A DNA stretch of 64,000 nucleotides from NCBI RefSeq assembly GCF_009909235.1, contig NZ_JAAAPO010000003.1, forward strand, positions 434,001-498,000, in the 5' to 3' direction. Origin of the DNA: Novosphingobium ovatum (GTDB lineage: Bacteria > Pseudomonadota > Alphaproteobacteria > Sphingomonadales > Sphingomonadaceae). The translations under genes were made by a program, and so were the position numbers. This document shows positions 54,583 through 63,700 of this stretch, piece by piece. A model generated the notes under the pieces. It was not told where the DNA came from. It ran no database searches and was given only the letters and a program-made list of their open reading frames with translations. The stretch's first letter is position 1. Each line of letters opens with the position of its first letter.

Positions 54583-56877
54583 ATGACTGCCCACAAAACC
54601 GACGCCGCCACCGAATCGGTCCTGACCGTGCCGGATGACCTGTCGCATGCCCCGGTGGTGGACGCGGCGGTGGCCGCCGCCCCGCAGGTGCTCGACGTCG
54701 AGGCTTTGCTGGCGCAGGTGCGCGCCATCCCCGACCGCTATTTCAACCGCGAGCTGTCGTGGCTGGCCTTCAACGCCCGCGTTCTGGCCGAGGCGCGCAA
54801 TGCCAATTACCCGCTGCTCGAACGGCTGCGGTTCCTCTCGATCTCGGGCAACAATCTGGACGAGTTCCTGATGGTGCGCATCGCCGGCCTTGCCGCGCAG
54901 GTGCGCCGCCACATCCAGGAGATCTCGATCGACGCGCTGACCCCGGCGCAGCAACTGGCCGTCAACCGCGAGGAGGTGATCCGGCTGGAGGCCGAGCAGC
55001 AGGCGATCTGGCGCGAGATGCGCGGCGCGCTGGCGGCAGAGGGCATCCATATCGTCGGGCCCGACGAGGACCGCGACGAATATGTGCTGGATGCCGATCA
55101 GACGCGCTGGCTGCGCGACTATTTCGTGCAGGCGATCCTGCCGGTGATCACGCCACAGGCGATTGACCCGGCCCACCCGTTCCCCTTCATCAACAATGGC
55201 GGCATGGGGCTGATGATCAGCCTGATGCGGCAAAGCGATGCCGCCGCCGTGATGGAGATGGTGCTGATCCCGCAGGCGCTGCCGCGCTATATCCGCGTGC
55301 CGGGCGGCATGTCGGGTGAGCGGGCGGTCTATATCAGCATCGAGGACGCGATCTGGCGCAATGCCACAACGCTCTTCCCCGGCTTTGACGTGCTGGGCCA
55401 TGGCGCGTTCCGCGTGCTGCGCGACAGCGATATCGAGATCGAGGAAGACGCCGAGGATCTGGTCCGCTTCTTCCGCAGCGCGATCAAGCAGCGCCGCCGG
55501 GGCAGCGTGATCATGCTTCAACTCAAGGGCAATTTTGATCCCGCGGCGGAGCAATTGCTGCGCGACCAGTTGCGGCTGGATCATGCCATCGTGATCAAGT
55601 CCGCCGGTCCCATCGGCATGACCGGCCTTGCCGCGATCGTCGATGAAAACCGCCCCGAGCTGAAGTTCGAGCCTTATTCCCCGCGCTATCCCGAACGCGT
55701 GATGGAGCATGACGGCGACATCTTCTCGGCCATCCGCGAGAAGGACATCGTTGTCCACCACCCCTATGAAAGCTTTGAGGTGGTGATCGACTTCCTGCGT
55801 CAGGCCGCCGCCGACCCGGACGTGATCGCCATCAAGCAGACGCTGTACCGCGCGGGCAAGCAATCGGCGATCATCGCCGCGCTGATCGCGGCTGCCGAGG
55901 CGGGCAAGTCGGTCACCGCCGTGGTCGAGTTGAAGGCGCGGTTCGACGAGGAGCAGAACCTGCATTGGGCCAGCCAGCTGGAGCGGGCGGGCGTGCAGGT
56001 GATCTATGGCTTTGTCGACTGGAAAACCCATGCCAAGATCAGCATGGTCGTCCGGCGCGAGGGCGATGCGGGCGGCAATGCGGTCTATCGCACCTATTGC
56101 CACTTTGGCACCGGCAATTACCACCCGATCACGGCGCGCATCTATACCGACCTGTCGTTCTTTACCGCCGATCCGGCGTTCGGGCGCGATGCCAATCAGA
56201 TCTTCAATTTCATCACCGGTTATGTCGAACCGCGCCGCACCAGCCTGTTGGCGGTGGCGCCGATCAGCCTGCGCGACCGCCTGTACGGCAGTATCGAGCG
56301 CGAGATCGCCAATGCCCAAGCGGGCAAACCGGCGCAAATCTGGGGCAAGCTCAACTCGCTGACCGACAGCGCGTTGATCGACCGCCTGTATGCCGCCAGC
56401 CGGGCGGGGGTGCAGATCCGGTTGGTGGTGCGCGGCATCTGTTGCCTGAAGCCGGGTGTGCCGGGCCTGTCCGACAATATTCAGGTCAAATCGATCATCG
56501 GCCGTTTTCTGGAACACAGCCGCATCTGGGCCTTTGCCGGGGGGGCGTCCTTGCCCAATCCGCGCGCGCGGGTGTTCATCTCCAGCGCCGACGGGATGAG
56601 CCGCAATCTGGACCGCCGCGTCGAGGTGCTGGTACCGATCCGCAACAAGACGGTGCATGATCAGGTGCTGGATCAGGTGATGATGGCCAATCTGCTGGAT
56701 ACCGAACAAAGCTGGCTGTTGGCCAGTGATGGCACCTGTCGCCGCGCCGAGCCGGGCGAGCAGCCCTTTAACGCGCACCGCTATTTCATGACCAATCCGT
56801 CGCTGTCGGGGCGGGGCGGGGCGCTGGCTTCGGGGCGCAAGGTGCCCAAACTGGCGCTGCGGCGCGGCGGGGCATAG
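54583..56877 (+). CDS. ppk1: Polyphosphate kinase 1
   Basis: Reversibly polymerises the gamma-phosphate of ATP into polyphosphate. The protein has 764 residues from the ATG at 54583; a GTG at 54568 is possible. N, H and C domains are visible: 'YFNRELSWLAFNARVLAEA', 'DDVIAIKQTLYR'-like core ('DPDVIAIKQTLYRAGKQS'), the phosphorylated histidine His507 in 'YCHFGTGNYHP' and the second conserved His645 in 'GRFLEHSRIW'. It is longer than the enterobacterial enzyme mainly through a 50-residue N-terminal extension. ppx follows after 69 bases. Confidence 0.96.
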   Translation: MTAHKTDAATESVLTVPDDLSHAPVVDAAVAAAPQVLDVEALLAQVRAIPDRYFNRELSWLAFNARVLAEARNANYPLLERLRFLSISGNNLDEFLMVRIAGLAAQVRRHIQEISIDALTPAQQLAVNREEVIRLEAEQQAIWREMRGALAAEGIHIVGPDEDRDEYVLDADQTRWLRDYFVQAILPVITPQAIDPAHPFPFINNGGMGLMISLMRQSDAAAVMEMVLIPQALPRYIRVPGGMSGERAVYISIEDAIWRNATTLFPGFDVLGHGAFRVLRDSDIEIEEDAEDLVRFFRSAIKQRRRGSVIMLQLKGNFDPAAEQLLRDQLRLDHAIVIKSAGPIGMTGLAAIVDENRPELKFEPYSPRYPERVMEHDGDIFSAIREKDIVVHHPYESFEVVIDFLRQAAADPDVIAIKQTLYRAGKQSAIIAALIAAAEAGKSVTAVVELKARFDEEQNLHWASQLERAGVQVIYGFVDWKTHAKISMVVRREGDAGGNAVYRTYCHFGTGNYHPITARIYTDLSFFTADPAFGRDANQIFNFITGYVEPRRTSLLAVAPISLRDRLYGSIEREIANAQAGKPAQIWGKLNSLTDSALIDRLYAASRAGVQIRLVVRGICCLKPGVPGLSDNIQVKSIIGRFLEHSRIWAFAGGASLPNPRARVFISSADGMSRNLDRRVEVLVPIRNKTVHDQVLDQVMMANLLDTEQSWLLASDGTCRRAEPGEQPFNAHRYFMTNPSLSGRGGALASGRKVPKLALRRGGA

Positions 56878-56946
56878 GTATGATATCCCCTTTTCGCTTG
56901 CGCGGGGCGCTGGCCAACGCGCGGTTGCGGGCCTAAAGGGACGCCC

Positions 56947-58494
56947 ATGCCCAGATCTTCTGCCCGCAGCGCTCTTGCCGCCGCCAGTGTCACCCCCATC
57001 ACCCCGCGCGGTGTGGATGTGGCCACGAACAAGGCGATCATCGACATCGGTTCGAACACGGTGCGCATGGTGATCTATGGTCGCCCGGCGCGCGCGCCGG
57101 TGGTGCTGTTCAATGAAAAGGTGACCGCGCGGTTGGGCAAGGGCGTGGCCGAAACCGGGCGCCTGTCGGCCAAGGGGATGGCCAATGCGCTGGCGACGCT
57201 CTCGCGCTTTGCGCTGTTGCTGCGGCTGCGCGGGATTGTGGACGTGGAATGCGTTGCCACCGCGGCCAGCCGCGACGCGGAAAACGGCGCGGAATTTCTG
57301 GACAAGGTGCGCGAACTGGGCCTGTCCCCCCGCCTGTTGTCGGGCGAAGAGGAAGCCGTGGCCAGCGCGCATGGCGTACAGGCGGCCTTTCCGGGGGCGG
57401 CGGGGATCGTGGCTGACCTGGGCGGCGGCTCGCTGGAACTGATCGATGTGATCGACGGGCGCTGTACCCATGGCGTGACGCTGCCACTGGGGACGCTGCG
57501 CCTGCCGGCGCTGCGCGCCGATGGCGATGCCAAATTCCTGCGCCGGGTGCGCGCCATGCTGGCCGGTGCCGACTGGACGGGCGACCATGGGCAGACGCTC
57601 TATCTGGTGGGCGGATCGCTGCGCGCCTTTGCCCGCTTTGCCATGGTGGAGCGCGACTGGCCGGTGGATGATCCCCACGGGTACGAGATGACCGCCGCGC
57701 AGGTGCTGGACACGGTGCGCGTGCTGCGCGCCCGTCAGCGCCGTGCCGAAGGGCTGGCGCCCATTCCGGGCGTTTCGGCCTCACGCATGGGCAGTTTGCT
57801 GGATGCCGGGGCGCTGCTGGCGGTGCTGGTGCGCGAACTGGCGCCCGCGCGGGTGGTGTTTTCGGGCTGGGGCCTGCGCGAAGGCTTGCTGGCGGGGAGC
57901 ATGGACGCGCAGGTGGCGCGGACCAATCCGTTGCTGGCGGGCGTGTCGGCCTTTGTCGAAACGCAAGAGCCGGGGATGGCCGCGATGGCCGCGCGCATTG
58001 CCGGATGGGTCGCGCCGGTGTGCGGCATCGATCCCCCGGTCGAGGGCGGTTGCGGCGAAAGCCTGCGCCGCGCCGCCACCATGCTGGCGCTGGCATCACT
58101 GCGCACCGAACCGAACATGCGCGCCCAGCAGGCCGAGCAATGGGCCCTGCGCAAGCGCTGGGTCGGGCTGGACGCGGCAGGGCGCGCGATGATCGCGGCG
58201 GCCGTGCTGGCCAACAATGGCCGCGCCGAATGGCCGCCCTATCTGGAGCGGCTGGCAGGCGTTGAATCCTTGCGGCAGGCGCGCGTCTGGGGGCAGGCGG
58301 TGCGCATGGCGCGGCGGTTCTGCGGCGGCGTGGTCGAGGCATTGGACGGCGCGCAGCTGCGTCTGGAGGATGGCGCGGTGGTGTTGCAGGTGGCGGCCAG
58401 CCACGCCCCGCTGTGCACCGATGCCACGGCCAAGGATATCAAGGCGCTGGCCGAACTGCTGGGCGTCAAAAGCCGGATTGATATGGTCGATTGA
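56947..58494 (+). CDS. ppx: Exopolyphosphatase / pppGpp phosphohydrolase family (Ppx/GppA)
   Basis: Degrades polyphosphate from the ends and may hydrolyse pppGpp. The 515-residue actin-like ATPase-fold protein has 'IIDIGSNTVRMVIY' (phosphate 1), 'VATAASRDAENG', 'LSGEEEAVASAHG' and 'VADLGGGSLELI' (phosphate 2). The C-terminal part of about 200 residues is the helical regulatory region. It pairs with ppk1 in the same direction, so polyphosphate level is set by one locus. Confidence 0.95.
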   Translation: MPRSSARSALAAASVTPITPRGVDVATNKAIIDIGSNTVRMVIYGRPARAPVVLFNEKVTARLGKGVAETGRLSAKGMANALATLSRFALLLRLRGIVDVECVATAASRDAENGAEFLDKVRELGLSPRLLSGEEEAVASAHGVQAAFPGAAGIVADLGGGSLELIDVIDGRCTHGVTLPLGTLRLPALRADGDAKFLRRVRAMLAGADWTGDHGQTLYLVGGSLRAFARFAMVERDWPVDDPHGYEMTAAQVLDTVRVLRARQRRAEGLAPIPGVSASRMGSLLDAGALLAVLVRELAPARVVFSGWGLREGLLAGSMDAQVARTNPLLAGVSAFVETQEPGMAAMAARIAGWVAPVCGIDPPVEGGCGESLRRAATMLALASLRTEPNMRAQQAEQWALRKRWVGLDAAGRAMIAAAVLANNGRAEWPPYLERLAGVESLRQARVWGQAVRMARRFCGGVVEALDGAQLRLEDGAVVLQVAASHAPLCTDATAKDIKALAELLGVKSRIDMVD

Positions 58495-58600
58495 CGCCCG
58501 TGTCTGGGTGAGGGTGTCACGCTTCTGACTTGTGCTGGTCACGCGGGTGCAACCTGGGCTGCCTATGGGCGGGCTCAGGTCAGCCAAGGGAACCGGCACC

Positions 58601-59563
58601 ATGCAGCGCAGTTTCGCCCTGAATCCGGCGGTCACGCCCGATATCGCGACAGCCCAGCCACCCGCGTGGCTGTCTTTGCCCGAACCGCCCGAGCCCAAGG
58701 GCTTTCGCCCCAAGCGCCGCTATCGCACGGTGTGGATTTCCGATGTCCATCTGGGTACGCGCGGCTGCAACGCCGACATGCTCGTCTCCTTCCTGCGCTC
58801 GATCGAGACCGAGACGCTGTATCTGGTGGGCGACATCATCGATGGCTGGCGGCTGAAAAAGGGCTGGTACTGGCCCGATGCCCATAACGAGGTCATCCGC
58901 CGCATTCTGAAAATGGCGCATCGCGGCACGCGGGTGGTCTTCGTCTGTGGCAACCATGACGAGATGCTGCGCCCCTATGCCGGCTTGATGTTCGGCGGGG
59001 TGGAACTGGTGAACGAGGCGATCCACGAAACCGCCGATGGCCGCCGCTTGCTGGTGGTGCATGGCGATGCCTTTGACGCGGTGGTGCTGTATCACCGCTG
59101 GTTGGCATTTCTGGGCGACAAGGCCTATGAATTCACGCTGCGCGTCAACACCGTGTTCAACGCGGTGCGGCGGCGGTTGCATCTGCCCTATTGGTCGCTG
59201 TCGGCCTATTTGAAAAAGCGGGTGAAGAACGCCGTCCAGTTCATCGGCCGGTACGAGGAAGCCGTTGCCCATGCCGCGCAGGAGCGCGGGGTGGACGGGG
59301 TGGTGTGCGGCCACATCCATTCGGCCGAAATCCGCGATTTCAACGGCATCACCTATTACAATGACGGCGATTGGGTGGAAAGCTGCACCGCGTTGGTCGA
59401 GGATGCGGACGGCGCCATGCGGATCGTTGACTGGATCGTCGAAACGCGCCGCCAGATGGCCGCTGCCCGCGCCGATGAACGCGCCCGCAAGGCGGTCGAG
59501 CAGCCCGCGCCGGTGCCAGAGCCGCAGCCAGCGCGGGGTGATGCCGTGCCGGTGCCGGCATGA
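58601..59563 (+). CDS. Calcineurin-like metallophosphoesterase, UDP-2,3-diacylglucosamine-diphosphatase-like
   Basis: A 320-residue two-metal phosphoesterase from the ATG at 58601 (AAGGGA upstream). Metal-binding motifs are complete: 'ISDVHLGTRGCNADML', 'LVGDIIDGWRLKKGWYWPD', 'VCGNHDEML', 'VVHGDAFD' and 'VCGHIHSAEI'. The family includes LpxH-like enzymes and phosphatases associated with glycolipid genes. It is translationally coupled to a GT4 glycosyltransferase (4-base overlap), suggesting a joint role in a glycolipid pathway. Not assigned as LpxH because the GT partner and long tail point to the related 'UDP-2,3-diacylglucosamine diphosphatase' paralogue group. Confidence 0.85.
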   Translation: MQRSFALNPAVTPDIATAQPPAWLSLPEPPEPKGFRPKRRYRTVWISDVHLGTRGCNADMLVSFLRSIETETLYLVGDIIDGWRLKKGWYWPDAHNEVIRRILKMAHRGTRVVFVCGNHDEMLRPYAGLMFGGVELVNEAIHETADGRRLLVVHGDAFDAVVLYHRWLAFLGDKAYEFTLRVNTVFNAVRRRLHLPYWSLSAYLKKRVKNAVQFIGRYEEAVAHAAQERGVDGVVCGHIHSAEIRDFNGITYYNDGDWVESCTALVEDADGAMRIVDWIVETRRQMAAARADERARKAVEQPAPVPEPQPARGDAVPVPA

Positions 59564-60657
59564 ACGCGCCGATGATGCTGGATACGGCGCAAGGCGTGAT
59601 CCGTCCGCAGGGCTTGCGCATTGCCATCGCCTCGGACGCGTGGGTGCCGCAGGTGAACGGGGTGGTGCGCACGTTGTGTGCCACAGTCGATGCGCTGCGC
59701 CGCCGGGGCGCGGCGGTCGAGATGATCACGCCCGACCGTTTCGCCACCATGCCCATGCCGTTCTATCGCCAGATCCGCGTGGCGCTGGCGCCCAGGGCCA
59801 CGGCGCGGCGGTTGCTGGATGGCTTTGCCCCTGACATTGTCCATATCGCCACCGAAGGCCCGATCGGCTGGGCGGCGCGGGGCTGGTGCCGGTCGCGCGG
59901 GGTGCCATTCACCAGCGCCTATCACACCCGTTTCCCCGAATATCTGGCGGTGCGCACGGGGCTGTCGCCGCGCTGGTTCTGGCCGGTGCTGCGCCGGTTT
60001 CACGGGGCCTCGCGCGCGGTGATGGTGGCCACCCCCACGCTGGAGGCGGAACTGGCGGCGGAGGGGCTGCCCCATACCCGCCGTTGGAGCCGGGGGATCG
60101 ACCCCGATCAATTCCACCCCGATGGTCCGCGCCGGGCGGAATGGGACGCGCTGCCGCGCCCGATCCTGTTGAACGTTGGCCGCGTGGCGCCTGAAAAGAA
60201 TCTGGACGCCTTCTGCCGCCTGTCTACGCCCGGGACCAAGGTGGTGGTGGGCGATGGCCCGGCGCTGGCCGAGATGCGCCGCCGTTATCCTGATGTCCAT
60301 TTCATCGGCGCGCTGTCGGGTCAGGCGCTGGCCAGCGCCTATCGCGGCGCCGATGTGCTAGTGTTTCCCAGCCTGACCGACACCTTTGGCTTGGTGATCA
60401 TCGAGGCGTTGGCCTGTGGCCTGCCGGTGGCGGCCTATCGCGTGGCCGGGCCGATCGACATTCTGGGCCCCGATGGCCGGGGTGAGGGCGGCATTCTGCC
60501 GCGTGCCGCCGGAGCGCTGGACGATGATCTGGACGCGGCGGTGGCGCGGGCCTTGCGCGTGGCGCGCGCGGACGCGCTGGCGCTGGGCCGCCGCTATAGC
60601 TGGGAGGCGGCCACCGACCAGTTCCTGAACGCGCTGGAGGGGGCGCTCGCGCGCTAA
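59560..60657 (+). CDS. GT4-family glycosyltransferase
   Basis: A 365-residue retaining GT-B glycosyltransferase. The N-terminal half has 'IASDAWVPQVNGVVRTLCAT' and 'YHTRFPEYLAVR', typical of sugar transferases acting on diacylglycerol or phosphatidylinositol-type lipids. The C-terminal half has 'LLNVGRVAPEKNLDAF' and the EX7E motif in 'FGLVIIEALACGLPVAAY'. No membrane helix is present, so it is probably membrane-associated on the cytoplasmic face. Its start overlaps the phosphoesterase gene. The donor (UDP-sugar or GDP-mannose) and acceptor are unknown. Confidence 0.9.
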   Translation: MNAPMMLDTAQGVIRPQGLRIAIASDAWVPQVNGVVRTLCATVDALRRRGAAVEMITPDRFATMPMPFYRQIRVALAPRATARRLLDGFAPDIVHIATEGPIGWAARGWCRSRGVPFTSAYHTRFPEYLAVRTGLSPRWFWPVLRRFHGASRAVMVATPTLEAELAAEGLPHTRRWSRGIDPDQFHPDGPRRAEWDALPRPILLNVGRVAPEKNLDAFCRLSTPGTKVVVGDGPALAEMRRRYPDVHFIGALSGQALASAYRGADVLVFPSLTDTFGLVIIEALACGLPVAAYRVAGPIDILGPDGRGEGGILPRAAGALDDDLDAAVARALRVARADALALGRRYSWEAATDQFLNALEGALAR

Positions 60658-60740
60658 GCGTTTGGCCCGTTGACCCGAATGCGCTAGTCTGCCGGTCCAA
60701 GGCGCGCTGAACGGGCGCGCACAAGCGGCGGGGCGGGGCG

Positions 60741-63700
60741 ATGAGTGTGGGTTGGGTGGCGCTGTTCGCGCTGGCCTGGATCGGTATCCTGTTTGCCGTG
60801 GCCGCCCTGGCCGAGGCCCGCAACACCGCGCCCAAGGGGGCGTTGCTGCCCCTGACGCGCGGACGCAGCCCGCGTTTGCGGCTGATCGCCTATACGCTGG
60901 CGCTGGGGGTCTATTGCTCCAGCTGGACGATCTATGGCGCGGTGGGCAGCGCGGTGCGCGATGGGTGGAACTATCTGCCGATCTATCTGGCGCCGATCCT
61001 GCTGTTGTGCCTTGCGCCCCGGTTCCTCTCACGCCTGTCGGCCGCCGTGGCCGAAGAGCAGGCCACCACCGTGTCCGACTTCATCGCCGCGCGCTTTGGC
61101 CATGATGGCGTGGTGGCGCGTTTGGTGACGCTGATCGCGCTGGCCGGGACGGTGCCCTATATGGCGTTGCAATTGCGGTCCATCGGGACGGCGGCGATGA
61201 TGCTGACGGGCGCGCCGGTGATGGCGGGCGCGATGATGGCGGCGGCGGTGGTGCTGGCCGCCTTTGCGATATTGTTCGGCGCGCGCCGGTTTGAACGGGC
61301 CGGCCGGTCCGAAGGCATGGTCTATGCCATCGGTCTGGAATCGCTGATCAAGATCACTGCGCTGTTGCTGGTGGCGGGCTTGGCGGTGTCGGTGGTCAGC
61401 GCGGTGGACGAAGAGCGCTTGCAGGCGGGCCTGAGCCAGTTGGCCAACCGCTTTCAGCCGGGGCGGATCGGGCTGGAGACGATGGTGATCTCGGCCATAT
61501 CGGCGCTGGCGGTGCTGGTGCTGCCGCGCCAGTTCTACATGGGGCTGGTCGAGGCGCGCGAGCCGGCCGACCTGCCGCGCGCGCGCTGGGGGGTGGCGGC
61601 CTATCTGGCGGTGATGGCGCTGGCGGTGCTGCCGATCGCGCTGGCCGGGGTGGTGGTGATGGGCGATTCCGTCCGCCCCGACTTTTACGTGCTGGGCCTG
61701 CCGCTGGCCACCGGGCATGGCGGGATCGCGATTGCCGCATTGATCGGCGGGATCAGCGCGGCCGCCGCGATGGTGGTGACAGACGCCACCGCGCTGGCCA
61801 CGATGGTGTCCAACGACCTGTTGTTCCCCACGCTGATCCGCTCGGTCATGGGGCGGGGGGGGCAGGAAGGCGCGGGCAGCGATCTGGCGGCGGGCGCGCT
61901 GGGGCGGCGGATGCTGCTGGTGCGGCGCGCGACGATCCTGGGCGTGGTGGCGTTGGCGCTGGCATGGGCGCAGATGGTCTCGGCGCGCGAATCGCTGGCC
62001 TCGATCGGGCTGGTGGCCTTTGCCGCGATGGCGCAATTCAGCCCGCATCTGGTGCTGGCGGTGTCGGGCGGGCCGATGGGGCGGCGGCGCGATCCGATTG
62101 CCGCGCGGCTCAGCCTGATGACCGGTTTCGCGCTGTGGTTCTATACGTTGGCGCTGCCGATGGTGCTGCCCGATGGCTGGCGCGAATGGCTGGCGGGGAC
62201 GGCGCTGGACCCGCTGCGGCTGTTCGGCATTGGCCGGGCTGGCCCCATCGTCCATGGCGTGTTCTGGAGTCTGGGCGCCAATATGGTGGTCTATGCGGCG
62301 GTGGCGGCGCGGCGGATGGAGGCCTCGCCCCTGCCGCTGTTCGAGCGCTGGCAGCGGCGCGTCACCGATCTGTCGGACCTGCGCGATCTGACGGCCAGCT
62401 TTATCGGGCGAGAGCGCGCCGAGATCGAATTTCCCAGTGCCCAGCGCGGGATGCCGGTCGATCGCCGCTCGGCGCAGCGGGCGCGGGCGTTGATCGCGGC
62501 GGTGGTGGGGACGTCCTCGGCCCGCGCGCTGGTGGCGTCCGCACTGGCGGGGGGCACGATGAGCCTTGCCGATGTCACCCGCCTGCTGGACGAGCGCAGC
62601 CATTCGCTGGGCTTTTCCCGCGCGCTGTTGGCGGCCACGTTTGAAAACATGGACAGCGGCATCAGCGTTGTCGACGCCGAGCTGAATCTGGTGGCGTGGA
62701 ACAGCCGGTACGAGCAGTTGTTCGCCTATCCGCCGGGGTTGCTGTATGTCGGCGCGCCGGTCGCTAATCTGATCCGCCACAACGCGATGCGCGGTGATTT
62801 CGGGCCGGGCGATGTCGAAACCCATGTGATCAAGCGGCTGACCCATTTGCGGCGGGGACAGGAATACACGTTTGAACGCCACCGCCCCGATGGCCGGGTG
62901 ATCAAGATGGTGGGCGGGCCGATGCCGGGTGGCGGCTATGTCACCAGCTTTATCGACATTACCGGCGAGGCGCGGATGCGCGCGGCGCTGGAACAGGCGC
63001 TGACCGGGCTGGAGGCGCGGGTGGTTGAGCGCACCGCCGAATTGTCCGAGGCCAACCGCCGTCTGGCACAGGCCGACCGGGACAAGACGCGATTTCTGGC
63101 GGCGGCCAGCCATGACCTGTTGCAACCGCTGCACGCCGCGCGCCTGTTCAGCGCCGCGCTGGGGCGCGAGGTGCCCGCCCATGCGCAGGGGCTGGTGGGC
63201 CGGGTGGACAGCGCCATTCTGGCGGCCGAGGATCTGTTGCGCGCTTTGCTGGACATCAGCAAATATGACGCGGGCGGGGTGATGGCCCGGCCCGAACCGC
63301 TGGCGCTGGGGCCGTTCCTGCATGGGCTGGTCGAAGGGTTGCGGCCGATGGCGGACGCCAAACACCTGCGCCTGCGGCTGGTGATGCCGGGCGATGGCGT
63401 GACGCTGCACACCGATCCGGGCCTGTTGCGCTCGCTGCTCCAGAACTTTCTGGTCAATGCGTTGCGCTATACGGTGACAGGCGGCGTGGTGGTGGGCGTG
63501 CGGTTGCGCGGCCGCGCGGCGGCGCGCGGCGGCGGGGCGATGGCGCGGATTGATGTGGTGGATACAGGCGTTGGCATCGCCCCCGACCAGATCGAGGCGA
63601 TCTTTGGCGAATTCACCCGTCTGGGCGAGGTGGAGGCTGAGGGGCTGGGGCTGGGGCTGGCGCTGTCGCGGCGCATATCCCGCCTGTTGGGCGCGCGGAT

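Noticed and set aside
54535..57678. Open frame of 1047 codons on the minus strand opposite ppk1 and ppx
   Set aside because: It spans two well-conserved plus-strand genes, and its composition is a mirror of their codons; no domain is visible.
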